A DNA stretch of 42,320 nt, taken from positions 1 through 42,320 of IMG/VR virus record IMGVR_UViG_3300031236_000995; one strand, written 5' to 3'. The notes beneath the pieces were generated by a model. That model had not been told where the DNA came from. It made no database searches and was given only the letters and a program-made list of their open reading frames with translations. This document shows, in pieces, positions 23,540 through 31,556 of the stretch (the first letter of the stretch is position 1; every line of letters begins with the position of its first letter). The position numbers and the translations under genes are program-made. The DNA is from a virus.

Positions 23540-24280
23540 TTACTTCACCTTGCTGGCAGGAACCGCGATCTTCTCGGTCGGCTCGGCCGCTACGGCGGGC
23601 GCACCCGCAGCGCTCGCCGCGGGCACCTTGAGCCCAGCGATGAAGCCTTGGAGCTGGCCGCTCAGCGCCGACACCTCGCGACGCATCTCAGCCATCGTCG
23701 CGGCGTGCGAGGCGTCCTTCTCGGCGAGCTTCTCTTCGTACTCGGCGCGCACGTCCTCGGCCGACTCGGCCTGCGCGAACGTGACCGTGTCGAACTCGCC
23801 GATCCGGTAGAGCTCGTGCAGGCAGATCGGCGCCATCTCGGTGCCGTCCGACTCGATCACCGTGACGGTGATGTCAGGAAAGCGGTGCGGCCCCGTCGGG
23901 GTCATATCGCCGTCCTTGCCGCCCACGCGCGGATAGTCGTACCGGTCGAGCACGCGCTTCTTCTCGACGCGCCAGAACTTCTGGAGCGCCTCGCGCTTGC
24001 GCTCGTCGGTCGTGTTCGCGTACCGCTCGGGCGTGGTGAACGGCCCGAACCACACTTCGACCTTCGCGAGCAGATCGACGCAGCTCTCGCCCGGCTTGAG
24101 CGTGACGTTCGAGCGAACGCCGGTGCCCTTGCCGGGATGCCACCGCAACTCGATCGGCGCGGTGGCCGTCTTCGCGAGGGTGACGCGGCACAGCCGCGGG
24201 GACTCGTTGACCTCACCGGGCGTCGCGGGCTCGCGATCGAGCCCTTCGAGCGCGGAGAGGTCGATCGCCGGGGCGGCCAT
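23540..24280 (-). CDS. Virion-associated protein, 246 aa, unknown
   Basis: ATG 24280 is preferred over an Arg-rich extension to 24388. The first 150 residues look like a folded beta-rich domain (ESPRLCRVTLAKTATAPIEL, GTGVRSNVTLKPGESCVDLL, VEVWFGPFTTPERYANTTDE), followed by a coiled coil (VRAEYEEKLAEKDASHAATM) and a low-complexity Ala/Pro tail. Possibly a minor capsid or completion protein, from location only. Confidence 0.65.
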   Translation of the reverse strand: MAAPAIDLSALEGLDREPATPGEVNESPRLCRVTLAKTATAPIELRWHPGKGTGVRSNVTLKPGESCVDLLAKVEVWFGPFTTPERYANTTDERKREALQKFWRVEKKRVLDRYDYPRVGGKDGDMTPTGPHRFPDITVTVIESDGTEMAPICLHELYRIGEFDTVTFAQAESAEDVRAEYEEKLAEKDASHAATMAEMRREVSALSGQLQGFIAGLKVPAASAAGAPAVAAEPTEKIAVPASKVK

Positions 24281-24281
24281 C

Positions 24282-25247
24282 CTAGACGACCTGCGCCGGG
24301 ATCGAGCCCTTGTAGCCCGTACCGTTGGCGAAGTTACCGCTCGCGGTCGACACCGACCCGCCGACCGCGGCCGACGTGTGGGTCGCACCGTTCATCGCCG
24401 AGCCCGAGGTCGTGAACGAGAACTGCGAGACGACCACGGTCGTGCCGTTGTACGTGCCCGAGTAGTTCACCGTGAACGTTCCGCCCTGCACCACGGTGTG
24501 CGTGATGACGCCGGCGACGTTCGAGGCGATGTAGTACAGCGAGTAGATTGCGTCCGCGTTGCACGCGGCGACCACCGCTGCGGCCGCGGTCGTGACCGAG
24601 ACGGCCTGCGCCGCGGTCAGCGTCGTGGCGACCGAACGCGTCTGCGCGACGCCCGGGTTCGCGGTGACGTACGGGATCTGGACCGTGACGGTGATGACGT
24701 CGTTCAGCGCCGGGGCGCCGGTGATCGTGTCGGTGCAGCTCGCCTGGACGAGCGCCGCGGCCGTCAAGCTCGAGCACAGGCCCGAGGCCGGCAGCATCGC
24801 GACCGCCGTCGTGCCAAGGCCAGCGACCGGGGTGGTCGTGCCCATGCCGTACCCGGAGGTGCCGCGCGAGGGGATGATCGGCGTCTCGTTGGTGATCGTC
24901 GCCGCGCCCGTGCCGCTCTGGTCGATCAAGAGCGCCGGGTGATAGCCCTGCGTGATGACGTCGACGTTGAACGTGCCGCGGGCGTTCGTGAGCGGCGCGG
25001 TGTACCCGAACGCGGGACCGAAGCCGCCCCACATATCGGACACGACACCGATCTGCAACTGCTGCGTCGCCGCAGTCGTCGCCGGGATGACCATGTTCTC
25101 GTCGACCCAGACCTGCTGGTCGAGCGAAGCGAACTTCACGATCAAGCCGATCGGATACGCAACACCCGGGAGCGGGCGGTACGAGTTCTCCGACCGATTG
25201 TAGCCGAGGTTCTGTTTGGTGGCGTCGGTAGTCTGCTGAACGGCCAC
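24282..25247 (-). CDS. Capsid decoration or head-fibre-like protein, 321 aa
   Basis: GTG 25247, one base after the next unit. N-terminal domain (SYRPLPGVAYPIGLIVKFAS, VDENMVIPATTAATQQLQIG, YTAPLTNARGTFNVDVITQG) resembles small head-decoration domains; the C-terminal half is Thr/Val/Ala-rich with an inserted repeat domain (TITGAPALNDVITVTVQIPY, LTAAQAVSVTTAAAAVVAAC) similar in style to the adaptor's insertion. Directly follows the coat-protein unit, which supports a capsid surface role. No catalytic motif. Confidence 0.65.
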   Translation of the reverse strand: MAVQQTTDATKQNLGYNRSENSYRPLPGVAYPIGLIVKFASLDQQVWVDENMVIPATTAATQQLQIGVVSDMWGGFGPAFGYTAPLTNARGTFNVDVITQGYHPALLIDQSGTGAATITNETPIIPSRGTSGYGMGTTTPVAGLGTTAVAMLPASGLCSSLTAAALVQASCTDTITGAPALNDVITVTVQIPYVTANPGVAQTRSVATTLTAAQAVSVTTAAAAVVAACNADAIYSLYYIASNVAGVITHTVVQGGTFTVNYSGTYNGTTVVVSQFSFTTSGSAMNGATHTSAAVGGSVSTASGNFANGTGYKGSIPAQVV

Positions 25248-25248
25248 G

Positions 25249-25440
25249 TTACTTTACCTTGCCTTCGGTCGCGCGACTCTTCGTGCCGCCCTTGTTGATG
25301 TGCAGCGAGTTGTGCGCCGGCCAGCCCCCGTTTTCGTAGCTGGCCGGCTGCGCGAGCGATTTTGCAGCGGTGACGATGTCGCCGACTTTGGCGTTCACCG
25401 CGCTGTTGATCTTCTGGCTGCTGTTGCCTTTGGAAGCCAC
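25249..25440 (-). CDS. Small phage protein next to the coat gene, 63 aa
   Basis: GTG 25440, between the coat and decoration genes with 1 to 10 bp gaps. Polar, Lys/Asn-rich (KINSAVNAKVGDIVTAAKSL then ENGGWPAHNSLHINKGGTKS). Possibly a head-stabilising peptide; no family recognised. Confidence 0.6.
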   Translation of the reverse strand: MASKGNSSQKINSAVNAKVGDIVTAAKSLAQPASYENGGWPAHNSLHINKGGTKSRATEGKVK

Positions 25441-25450
25441 GGTGTTCTCC

Positions 25451-26416
25451 TTAGCCGTTCAGGATGTTCGCGTAGTAGCCGTTTGAGGCGGGCTTGCGGC
25501 ACTCGTAGTTGCCGTAGACGAAGACGTGACCCGTCTCCGTGTCCTGGTTGACGGGCTTCTGGAACCCGTCGAAGTGGAAGTTCACGTCCTTGTGCACCAC
25601 CATGCGGCAGTGATCCAAGTTGACGTAGTACATGTAGCCGGCCGGGCAGTGGCTGTCTTCGAGCACCGGCTTGCCCTGGAACGCGATGTTGTCGAAGCCC
25701 ATCGACGCGAGCGTCGAGTCGACGAAGCGTTCGTTGGGGGTGAGCGTCGCCCAGTACAGCGCGTACGAATTCTTCGTGGTGACGATCGCGTGGATCGTCT
25801 CCTCGTCGGTCTTCGTCTGCATATAGAGCGTCATCATCGACGCGGTCGAGAGCGTGGTTGGCGTGCCCGGGTTGAAGACCTGGGCCTGCCACCACGGGTT
25901 CGCCAGACGATCGATGCCCAGGTACACCTGGAAGCCCGACGCGTTGTTGACGCCGGCGGCGAAGCCGTCCCAGTCCTTGCCGCTGTTGGTCGTGCCGTTG
26001 GCGAAGACCTGAGCGGCCATCTTGTTGTAGAGGGCCAGGTACGCGGACTGGATCTTGTTCTTGACGAGGTCGAGCTGCTTGCGCTTGCCCGAGACGCGCG
26101 CCTTGTCGATCCCGTTGATGGTGACCGACACCTGCGCCTGCTTCCAGGGCAGCTCGTACGAGCTGAACTCTTCCTGCGCGTCGCTGGGCAGCACGTCGGC
26201 GCCCGAGTACGTCACCGCCGTGTCGTTGATCGCGACCAGGATCGGCTGCGAGATGATCGAGCCGCCGTCCTCGAGCACGATGCGCTTCTTGTGGCGCAGG
26301 AACCCGAGCCACGTGGCCGAGCCGTACTGGCCCGGGTCGATGATCGACGTGCGCAGGTTGCGCTCGACGAAGGCGTTGATTTCGCTAGTGCTGACGAACG
26401 GGATCCCAGTTGCCAC
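25451..26416 (-). CDS. Major capsid (coat) protein, 321 aa
   Basis: Recognised from coat-protein features: an N-arm (INAFVERNLRTSIIDPGQYG), GGSIISQPILVAINDTAVTY, the E-loop-like YELPWKQAQVSVTINGIDKA, the long helix LVKNKIQSAYLALYNKMAAQ, the FNPGTPTTLSTASMMTLYMQ segment, and the late P-domain pieces TLTPNERFVDSTLASMGFDN, FQGKPVLEDSHCPAG and MYYVNLDHCRMVV. This matches phage coat proteins with the HK97 fold. It follows the scaffold gene as expected. Start codon is GTG at 26416. Confidence 0.85.
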   Translation of the reverse strand: MATGIPFVSTSEINAFVERNLRTSIIDPGQYGSATWLGFLRHKKRIVLEDGGSIISQPILVAINDTAVTYSGADVLPSDAQEEFSSYELPWKQAQVSVTINGIDKARVSGKRKQLDLVKNKIQSAYLALYNKMAAQVFANGTTNSGKDWDGFAAGVNNASGFQVYLGIDRLANPWWQAQVFNPGTPTTLSTASMMTLYMQTKTDEETIHAIVTTKNSYALYWATLTPNERFVDSTLASMGFDNIAFQGKPVLEDSHCPAGYMYYVNLDHCRMVVHKDVNFHFDGFQKPVNQDTETGHVFVYGNYECRKPASNGYYANILNG

Positions 26417-26429
26417 GGGGCTTTACTCC

Positions 26430-27569
26430 TTACTTGAAACCGGCCGCGACCGCGCCGCCCGACATCCACGCGTCGACTGGGTCGACGTTGGGATCAGGGC
26501 GTGAGGGCGCCGGTCGCATGCTGGTGGGTGAAGCTCCCGGGCTCGTCAGGAGCGCGGGAACGGGCGCGGCAGTCGGAGCCGCGGTGCTGGCGCCGCTCGC
26601 AGCGGCAGCGTTCGCTTGGGCCTGGACGGCCTCGAGGATGTCCTTCATTCGCGCGACGGCGTCGGGCAGGCCGAGCTTCGGGTCGCTCTTGGCGAGATTG
26701 CTCGCGAACAGAGCGACCTGCTGAAGCAGCATCCGATTCGTCGCGAGGACCGGATAGGTCGTCTGTGCGTCGGTGAGCTCGCGGTTGAACCGGTCGCGCG
26801 CATCGGTCGCGTCGCGATCGCGCTTCCACGCTTGCAACTCGGTGATCGTCTGTCGCGTCTGCGGATCGAGCTGCGCGGCGGGAGGCTGCGTCGGCTGAGC
26901 CGGCGGCGTCGGTGCGGCGGCGCCGTTCTCGTCGTCGTAGAACTTGAGGCACTTGCCGAGGTACTCGGCACGCGCCGGATCGGCCAAGTACGCGTCGACG
27001 AACGCGGCCGTCTGCGGCTCGCTCTTGAGCCGCTGGAGGATCGGCGTGAGCAATCGCGCGGCGACGTCCGGCGCAAGGCCGATCGCGTCGCGGTACGCCT
27101 TCGTCTCGTTCTGGAACGCGATGCGCTGTTGCAGGCCGGCGACGACCTGCTCGCGCGTCCACTCGACGCCCTCAGCGAGCGCGAACTTCTCGGTCGGCTC
27201 GAACGTCTTTGGCGCCGGCGTTGCCGCAGCGGCGGCCGCGGCGGTTGCGTCCGGTGTCGCCGCGTCGGCGGCAGCCGGAGCGGCCGTCGACGCGGTGCCT
27301 GGCGCGGCACTCGCGCTCGCCGGCGTGACGGTCGATCCCGAGGGAGCCGCGTCGGTCGTACTCGCAGCGGTCGACTCGTCCGTCTCCGGATGCTCGGCGA
27401 TCCAGGCAGCGACGTCGTCGCCGCCGCCCAAAGCGAGATCTTCGGGAGTACGAGTCGCAGTCGAAGGAGCGTCCGCTGTTGCGGCCGCTGCGGTGGAAGG
27501 AGCGCTCGCGGGCGCAGCCGGTTGCGGCGCGCCGTTCAGACCGAGCGGTTTCAAATCTTTTTCAGGCAT
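26430..27569 (-). CDS. Scaffolding protein, 379 aa
   Basis: Directly upstream of the coat gene. An Ala/Thr/Pro-rich N-terminal half (about 20-125) is followed by a helical, charged C-terminal half (EGVEWTREQVVAGLQQRIAF, LLTPILQRLKSEPQTAAFVD, LDPQTRQTITELQAWKRDRD, DAVARMKDILEAVQAQANAA). A disordered head plus a helical coat-binding end fits scaffolding proteins of this phage type. It should guide coat assembly and then leave the procapsid. Start ATG 27569. Confidence 0.8.
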   Translation of the reverse strand: MPEKDLKPLGLNGAPQPAAPASAPSTAAAATADAPSTATRTPEDLALGGGDDVAAWIAEHPETDESTAASTTDAAPSGSTVTPASASAAPGTASTAAPAAADAATPDATAAAAAAATPAPKTFEPTEKFALAEGVEWTREQVVAGLQQRIAFQNETKAYRDAIGLAPDVAARLLTPILQRLKSEPQTAAFVDAYLADPARAEYLGKCLKFYDDENGAAAPTPPAQPTQPPAAQLDPQTRQTITELQAWKRDRDATDARDRFNRELTDAQTTYPVLATNRMLLQQVALFASNLAKSDPKLGLPDAVARMKDILEAVQAQANAAAASGASTAAPTAAPVPALLTSPGASPTSMRPAPSRPDPNVDPVDAWMSGGAVAAGFK

Positions 27570-27635
27570 GAGCCTTTTGCACGTAGCAGCGAGACGCGGA
27601 AGCGGATCGAATCCGCCCCCGCGCTCTGGCTGCTG

Positions 27636-27803
27636 CTAGCGGCGCGCTCGCCGGGTCGCCTTGCGGCTGACCTTGCGATGCCCGGCGCGCTCCGTCTTCC
27701 GAGATGCCTTGCGGCCGGGATGACGGAGCCCACGTCGCAGGCCGCGATTGCCCTTTTTCGAGCCGACCTCGTGGGCCAGCTTGCGCCTTTTGCGATGCTT
27801 CAC
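27636..27803 (-). CDS. Very basic 55-aa protein
   Basis: GTG 27803 with AAGGAGGA upstream. Nearly half of the 55 residues are Arg, Lys or His (KHRKRRKLAHEVGSKKGNRG ... SRKATRRARR). Such peptides often bind DNA or RNA or coat the inside of capsids; this is an inference from charge alone. First gene after the late promoter near 27.9 kb, with about 50 nt of leader. Between it and the scaffold start lies a small hairpin (GCGGAT-CGA-ATCCGC, 27602-27616). Confidence 0.6.
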   Translation of the reverse strand: MKHRKRRKLAHEVGSKKGNRGLRRGLRHPGRKASRKTERAGHRKVSRKATRRARR

Positions 27804-27859
27804 GTGCGTTTCGATCCTCCTTCCTGTGTAGTCCAGAGCCCGAGGGCCCCAGCGACCTC

Positions 27860-27900
27860 ACAGTAGGAGCGACGACCAAATCGCCCGTGGGGGAATCCCC
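27860..27900 (-). promoter_or_regulatory. Late promoter copy 3 (palindrome + TACTGT), coat unit
   Basis: Minus strand GGGGATTCCCCCAC, centre 27895; hexamer TACTGT at 27865-27860, 30 nt from the centre; predicted +1 at 27853. It begins about 10 bp downstream of the intrinsic terminator, so it restarts transcription for the scaffold and coat genes. Confidence 0.65.
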
Positions 27901-27907
27901 ACACCGG

Positions 27908-27947
27908 CGGAGCAAACGAAAACGCCCCGCGTTTCCACGAGGCGTTT
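27908..27947 (-). terminator. Intrinsic terminator on the minus strand
   Basis: AAACGCC (plus 27920-27926) pairs with GGCGTTT (27941-27947), extended inward by about three pairs. On the minus strand the stem is followed by TTTTCGTTT, a T-rich tail. It closes the stretch transcribed from the promoter at 28131-28160. Confidence 0.75.
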
Positions 27948-28124
27948 CCTGATCGGCGGGCGCACGTCGCCGCCGCATTTCGCCGATCGCGCAGGTCGGG
28001 CCGATCTTTCGCCGGTTACCACCTACCCGCCGAAGCGGCGCCCTGTCACGGGCGGAGTCGTTGAGGCGTCCCTCTCGTCACTCGGTGAAGCTGATGCGCC
28101 CCAGCGTTCGGTGCCGATTACTGC
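27908..28124 (-). ncRNA. Candidate structured phage non-coding RNA, about 215 nt
   Basis: A stretch with no plausible gene lies between a strong-looking promoter (TTGACG-N18-TAGGGT, 28131-28160) and an intrinsic terminator. It holds several hairpins: an 8-bp perfect stem GATCGGCG/CGCCGATC (27951-27958 with 27981-27988) with an inner GGCG/CGCC pair; CCGC-UUCG-GCGG with a cUUCGg tetraloop (28027-28038); CGCCC/GGGCG (28039-28043 with 28050-28054); and GAGG/CCUC (28063-28066 with 28071-28074). It matches no riboswitch or RNA family I could recall. It could be a free RNA (packaging or regulatory) or a leader with an attenuator for the coat unit. Confidence 0.5.
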
Positions 28125-28130
28125 GCGAGC

Positions 28131-28160
28131 ACCCTATCACAGCGGCGCGGCGCGCGTCAA
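28131..28160 (-). promoter_or_regulatory. Promoter TTGACG-N18-TAGGGT in front of the candidate RNA
   Basis: Minus strand TTGACG at 28160-28155, 18-bp spacer, TAGGGT at 28136-28131. Both hexamers and the spacer length are identical to the promoter at 40491-40520. It starts just after the stop codon of the 28162 gene, so it cannot serve that gene. Predicted +1 near 28124. Confidence 0.65.
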
Positions 28161-28161
28161 C

Positions 28162-28539
28162 CTACGGCTCAGCGTTGTAGAAGTCGTCGATCCGCTGCCG
28201 CAGCGGCTTGGCGTGCGGCTTCCTGCGGACCGTGGCCTTCTTCGGTGAAGCCATCTGACGCGCCAGCTTTTTGGGCGACGGGCAACTCTTGCACCGAAAC
28301 CCGACGGTCCGATGGCCCTCCTGGACCGGCGCCATCGCGCTGCGGCCCCGCTCTTTGCCGCACGTCACGCACGCCGTCAGCTTCGTCGTGTCCCTGATGA
28401 AGCGCTCAGGGTCGTGCTTGCCGATGTCCTTTTCGACGCGGATGGCTTGGACGATGCGTGATACCTGTACTGCTGCGGCACCGCCGTGAAACAACCTCGT
28501 CGACCGCTTCGCCCAGGGCGTCTTACTCGGGAGCGCCAT
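28162..28539 (-). CDS. Zinc-ribbon phage protein, 125 aa
   Basis: ATG 28539. A basic N-terminus (KTPWAKRSTRLFHGG), then CVTCGKERGRSA and later FRCKSCPSP form a C-x2-C ... C-x2-C zinc ribbon (about 57-86), followed by a very basic tail (KKATVRRKPHAKPLRQRIDD). Probably a nucleic-acid-binding protein of the head region. Last gene of the portal-side unit, ending where the candidate RNA promoter begins. No family assigned. Confidence 0.65.
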   Translation of the reverse strand: MALPSKTPWAKRSTRLFHGGAAAVQVSRIVQAIRVEKDIGKHDPERFIRDTTKLTACVTCGKERGRSAMAPVQEGHRTVGFRCKSCPSPKKLARQMASPKKATVRRKPHAKPLRQRIDDFYNAEP

Positions 28540-28571
28540 GCCGCGATCCTACCACGCGCGCAACGTGCGCG

Positions 28572-28964
28572 CTACGATTCGTCCGCGCCCGGCGGCGGCG
28601 ACGCCGGAGCTGGTGTCGCCGACAGTCCGCCGGCGAGGTCGACGCCTTCGTTCGCACTCGGTGCCGGCGGCGCAACACCGGCCGGCTTACCGCCAGCGAC
28701 GATCGCCTGGATCCACGCGTCGATCTGCGGGCCCATCGCGGGGATGTCGCCCTTGAGCTCGCGCAGCGCCGCGACGGCAGCCGACGCTTTCTCTTTCGCC
28801 GTCGTCGACGTCGACCCGGTCTGCATCGGCCCGACACCGGTCGGCGCGGGCGGCAGGCCCGGCATCTTCGGCGGCGCGCCGAGCTGCGCGCCCGGCGGAG
28901 CCGGCGCCCCACCAGCGGCGGGAGCACCGCCGGCGACCTGATCGAGAAGTCCTAGATACGCCAC
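28572..28964 (-). CDS. Pro/Ala-rich head protein, 130 aa
   Basis: GTG 28964. Long Pro/Ala/Gly-rich N-terminus, one helical segment (TAKEKASAAVAALRELKGDI to GPQIDAWIQAIVAGG, about 54-92), then a Pro/Ala tail. It follows the portal gene by 6 bp. Function unknown; structural role by place. Confidence 0.55.
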   Translation of the reverse strand: MAYLGLLDQVAGGAPAAGGAPAPPGAQLGAPPKMPGLPPAPTGVGPMQTGSTSTTAKEKASAAVAALRELKGDIPAMGPQIDAWIQAIVAGGKPAGVAPPAPSANEGVDLAGGLSATPAPASPPPGADES

Positions 28965-28970
28965 GTTGAT

Positions 28971-31091
28971 CTACCTCGTCGAGCTGAGCGCTGCGCGCGT
29001 TGGGATGTTGGAGATGGGAGGCTGCGGTTTCTTCGCGCTACGCGCGGGCTTGGACGGTGCCGGCCCCGGCTTTTTCTTCGAGACGGCCTTCTGCTGCGCC
29101 GCCATCGCGTCTTGACGCTCCATGCGCGGCAGCTCGGTCTTCCAACCGTCCAGACGGAACTTCTGATGCCACCACCGCCGGTCGACCAGGTGCAGCTTGT
29201 AGAGGTCCATCCAACGATTCCACAACCCAGCCGGCGAGGTCGAGAGCGAGCTGATCGGCACAACGCCGAACTCGACCGGCCCTTGCAGATCGGGGTTGGT
29301 GTACTCGCGGAACTTCACCTCAGCGATGCCAGCCGACGGCACGACCACCGGCTCGTCGCCGTCCGCTCCGCCGAAGACCTGCGGCGGCCGCTCGACTCGC
29401 TCGCGCAGCGGCCGATCGCCGCGATCGTACTGCTGGATCAACTGCACGCGCAGCTTGCCGATGCGCCCGATCCCCGTCTCGAGGTTACGCACCTTGAGCC
29501 GGATCGGCGCCGCGCCGCTCTCCTGCAGTTGGTCGACCATCGCCCACGACGTGTTCGCGCCTGGCGACCCGCCGCGTACGGCCTCTGTGATCCCCGACAC
29601 CTCGCTCATCGCCGTGTTGAGCAAGCCGTACAGCTCGACGAACTGCTGCGGCATCGGCGGCATCTGCAACGGCTGGAGCGAGTCCATCTCTTCCATCGGG
29701 ATGATCGCGCCGGGTTTGTTCTTAATCGACGACGCGTTGACGCCGCCGCCCTTCTTGAGCTTCCACGACGGGTTGCCCGTCTTCTCCAGGATGTCGTACA
29801 CCTGCGAGAGGATACGGTTCGAAGCGATTTGCGAATCTTTGAGCGCGAGCGGTTCGCCTTGTCCCCAAAACGCGCCGACGTCGTAGTCCTTCCACATCGC
29901 AAACGGGAAGCCGTCGGTCTGGAATGGGTTGGGGATGTCGCGCAGCAGCACGCGCGCGCCGGCGATGACGACGAGCCGGCCGTTGGGGTACTTCTCCCGC
30001 CACGCCGGCTCCATGACCGGCACGCGCTTGGGCCGGCGCAGCGGCATGAGGAACAGCGAGCCGTCGATCGGGCTCACCTGGAGCTGGTGGCCGAAGACCT
30101 CCATCTCGTACAGGCCCGTCGTCGGGTCGACGGCTTCGGTCGTCTGCGGCACGCCGTTGACGACCTTCTGCTTCTGGTACGCTTCGAGCGTCTCGTCGCG
30201 CAGCCAGCACTCCATGATCTCGACCGAGTCACCGTCGGCCAGATCGTAGTCCGTGCCCAGCGGCGAGTATTGCGGACCGACGATGTTGCCGTTGACGTTC
30301 GCCGCGCTGATGATCCGCGACGCTTCGTTCGAGTCGCCCTCGCGGATGAAGTCGCGGTCCGTCTCGCTCGAGTCGAGCGTCCGCATCCCCTTGACCTTAT
30401 GAACCACGGCGGCGCGCTCGGGGTAGTTGCGCCGCACCCACCCCATCGTCTGCTCTTCGACGTGGAGGATGAACTCGGCGTCGTCGACGCAGGTCGCTGT
30501 GCGGTTCGAGAAGATTCGATACGGCACGATCGGCGTCGCGATGTGACGCCCGCGGCCGCCATCCGCCTTCGGATCGAACGCGATCTTCATGAACCCGGTG
30601 CCCCACACCAGGCCGTACAGGACGAAGATGCTGATCTTCGCCTGCATATCGTTCTCGTCCCAATCGCGATCGACTAGCTTGCGCAGCAGGTCGGCGGCGT
30701 CTTCTGTCCCAGGGACGAGCGGATCGACGGAGATGCGCGGCTTGTTGTCCGTCATCACCGCTTGCATGAAGGTGATGAAGGCGCGAATCTTGTTGATCGT
30801 GATCTTCGCCCGCCAGGTCGGCCAGCGCGACGGCCAGACGTTTCCGATGAACAGATCCCAGGCGACGTCGAACGTCTCGTACGGCTCGCGCGCTTTGCGC
30901 GCGTCGTCGTAGAGCGCCGAGCAGTAGCGCAGAATCTTGAGCTTGCCCTGCTCCTCTTCGGTCAGCTCCGGGAAGTCGTCAGCGACGTCGTCGTCGCCTT
31001 CAGCGTCCTCGCGCTCTTGCGCGCGCTGCATCGCGTAGACGTCGTGACGAACGAGGTTCGGCTTCGAGTCGCGCTCGAGCGTGATCGCCAC
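28971..31091 (-). CDS. Portal protein, P22-like, 706 aa
   Basis: GTG 31091. Long portal protein with typical pieces: WDLFIGNVWPSRWPTWRAKI, NKIRAFITFMQAVMTDNKPR, LVDRDWDENDMQAKISIFVL, GTGFMKIAFDPKA, IVPYRIFSNRTAT, GFPFAMWKDYDVGAFWGQGE, SQIASNRILSQVYDILEKTG, AIIPMEEMDSLQPLQMPPMP and SEVSGITEAVRGGSPG. It forms the dodecameric channel at the packaging vertex that docks terminase and later the adaptor. The acidic N-terminus and Lys/Pro-rich C-terminus (KKKPGPAPSKPARSAKKPQP) are probably flexible. Second gene of the unit started by the promoter near 31.5 kb. Confidence 0.85.
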   Translation of the reverse strand: MAITLERDSKPNLVRHDVYAMQRAQEREDAEGDDDVADDFPELTEEEQGKLKILRYCSALYDDARKAREPYETFDVAWDLFIGNVWPSRWPTWRAKITINKIRAFITFMQAVMTDNKPRISVDPLVPGTEDAADLLRKLVDRDWDENDMQAKISIFVLYGLVWGTGFMKIAFDPKADGGRGRHIATPIVPYRIFSNRTATCVDDAEFILHVEEQTMGWVRRNYPERAAVVHKVKGMRTLDSSETDRDFIREGDSNEASRIISAANVNGNIVGPQYSPLGTDYDLADGDSVEIMECWLRDETLEAYQKQKVVNGVPQTTEAVDPTTGLYEMEVFGHQLQVSPIDGSLFLMPLRRPKRVPVMEPAWREKYPNGRLVVIAGARVLLRDIPNPFQTDGFPFAMWKDYDVGAFWGQGEPLALKDSQIASNRILSQVYDILEKTGNPSWKLKKGGGVNASSIKNKPGAIIPMEEMDSLQPLQMPPMPQQFVELYGLLNTAMSEVSGITEAVRGGSPGANTSWAMVDQLQESGAAPIRLKVRNLETGIGRIGKLRVQLIQQYDRGDRPLRERVERPPQVFGGADGDEPVVVPSAGIAEVKFREYTNPDLQGPVEFGVVPISSLSTSPAGLWNRWMDLYKLHLVDRRWWHQKFRLDGWKTELPRMERQDAMAAQQKAVSKKKPGPAPSKPARSAKKPQPPISNIPTRAALSSTR

Positions 31092-31094
31092 GAG

Positions 31095-31496
31095 CTACCG
31101 GCCCACCGATCGATACCGGCCGCCCTCGGCGGGCGTCAGCCCTTGGCGGGCGGCTTCCTCGCGCACGCCGCGATTCGAGCCGAGCTCGGCGTTGGTGCGC
31201 GGCCGGTACGCGAGCCGTGGCTTCCCGTCGGCCCGCTCGCCGACGACGGTGTCGATCCCCTTCAGCCCGACGTTGAACTTCGAAGTACCGTCGGCGACGC
31301 GCGCCGGGTCGTTGGAGTCCTCGCCGCCGGCGTCGATCCGGATGTGCTGCCCGTGCCGCGGCCCAAAGTGCTGAGGTGATGGCGTGCCGCAGACGCCGCA
31401 CCGCAGGACGCCGCCGCTCTTGCGGACGTCGGCGAGCAACGCGATGACCTCGTTGACCCCGCAGGTCGGGCAGTTGACGTCGTACAGACCGGGCAC
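31095..31496 (-). CDS. Zinc-ribbon (FmdB-like) phage protein, 133 aa (leaderless start predicted)
   Basis: GTG 31496 is exactly the predicted first transcribed base of late promoter copy 4. N-terminal MPGLYDVNCPTCGVNEVIAL and LRCGVCGTPSP give a C-x2-C ... C-x2-C ribbon like FmdB family regulators, followed by HFGPRHGQHIRIDAGG and a basic end. Its stop lies 3 bp before the portal start. It may help packaging or regulate late genes; unproved. Confidence 0.7.
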   Translation of the reverse strand: MPGLYDVNCPTCGVNEVIALLADVRKSGGVLRCGVCGTPSPQHFGPRHGQHIRIDAGGEDSNDPARVADGTSKFNVGLKGIDTVVGERADGKPRLAYRPRTNAELGSNRGVREEAARQGLTPAEGGRYRSVGR

Positions 31497-31502
31497 GAGC
31501 CT

Positions 31503-31543
31503 ACTCTGGCGGTCCGTAAGATCGCGAATGTGGGGGAATCCCC
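31503..31543 (-). promoter_or_regulatory. Late promoter copy 4 (palindrome + CAGAGT), portal unit
   Basis: Minus strand GGGGATTCCCCCAC, centre 31538; hexamer CAGAGT at 31508-31503, 30 nt from the centre; six bases later comes the GTG at 31496. The palindrome lies about 13 bp after the terminase stop codon. Confidence 0.65.
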
Positions 31544-31556
31544 AAGGGCACGACCG

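Noticed and set aside
27562-27978. Minus-strand frame running through the terminator and late promoter copy 3
   Set aside because: Composition is not protein-like and it ignores the terminator; the 55-residue frame with a ribosome-binding site is better.
27950-28124. Known riboswitch in the candidate RNA region
   Set aside because: Compared from memory with FMN, c-di-GMP, c-di-AMP, TPP and SAM types; only fragments such as GGUAGGUGG agree, not the ordered core.
10001-31544. The GGGGATTCCCC palindromes as terminators or L5-like stoperators
   Set aside because: The arms are too short to end transcription alone and lack T-runs, and the constant 30-nt distance to a -10 fits promoters better. 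A stoperator role remains possible only for the fifth copy.
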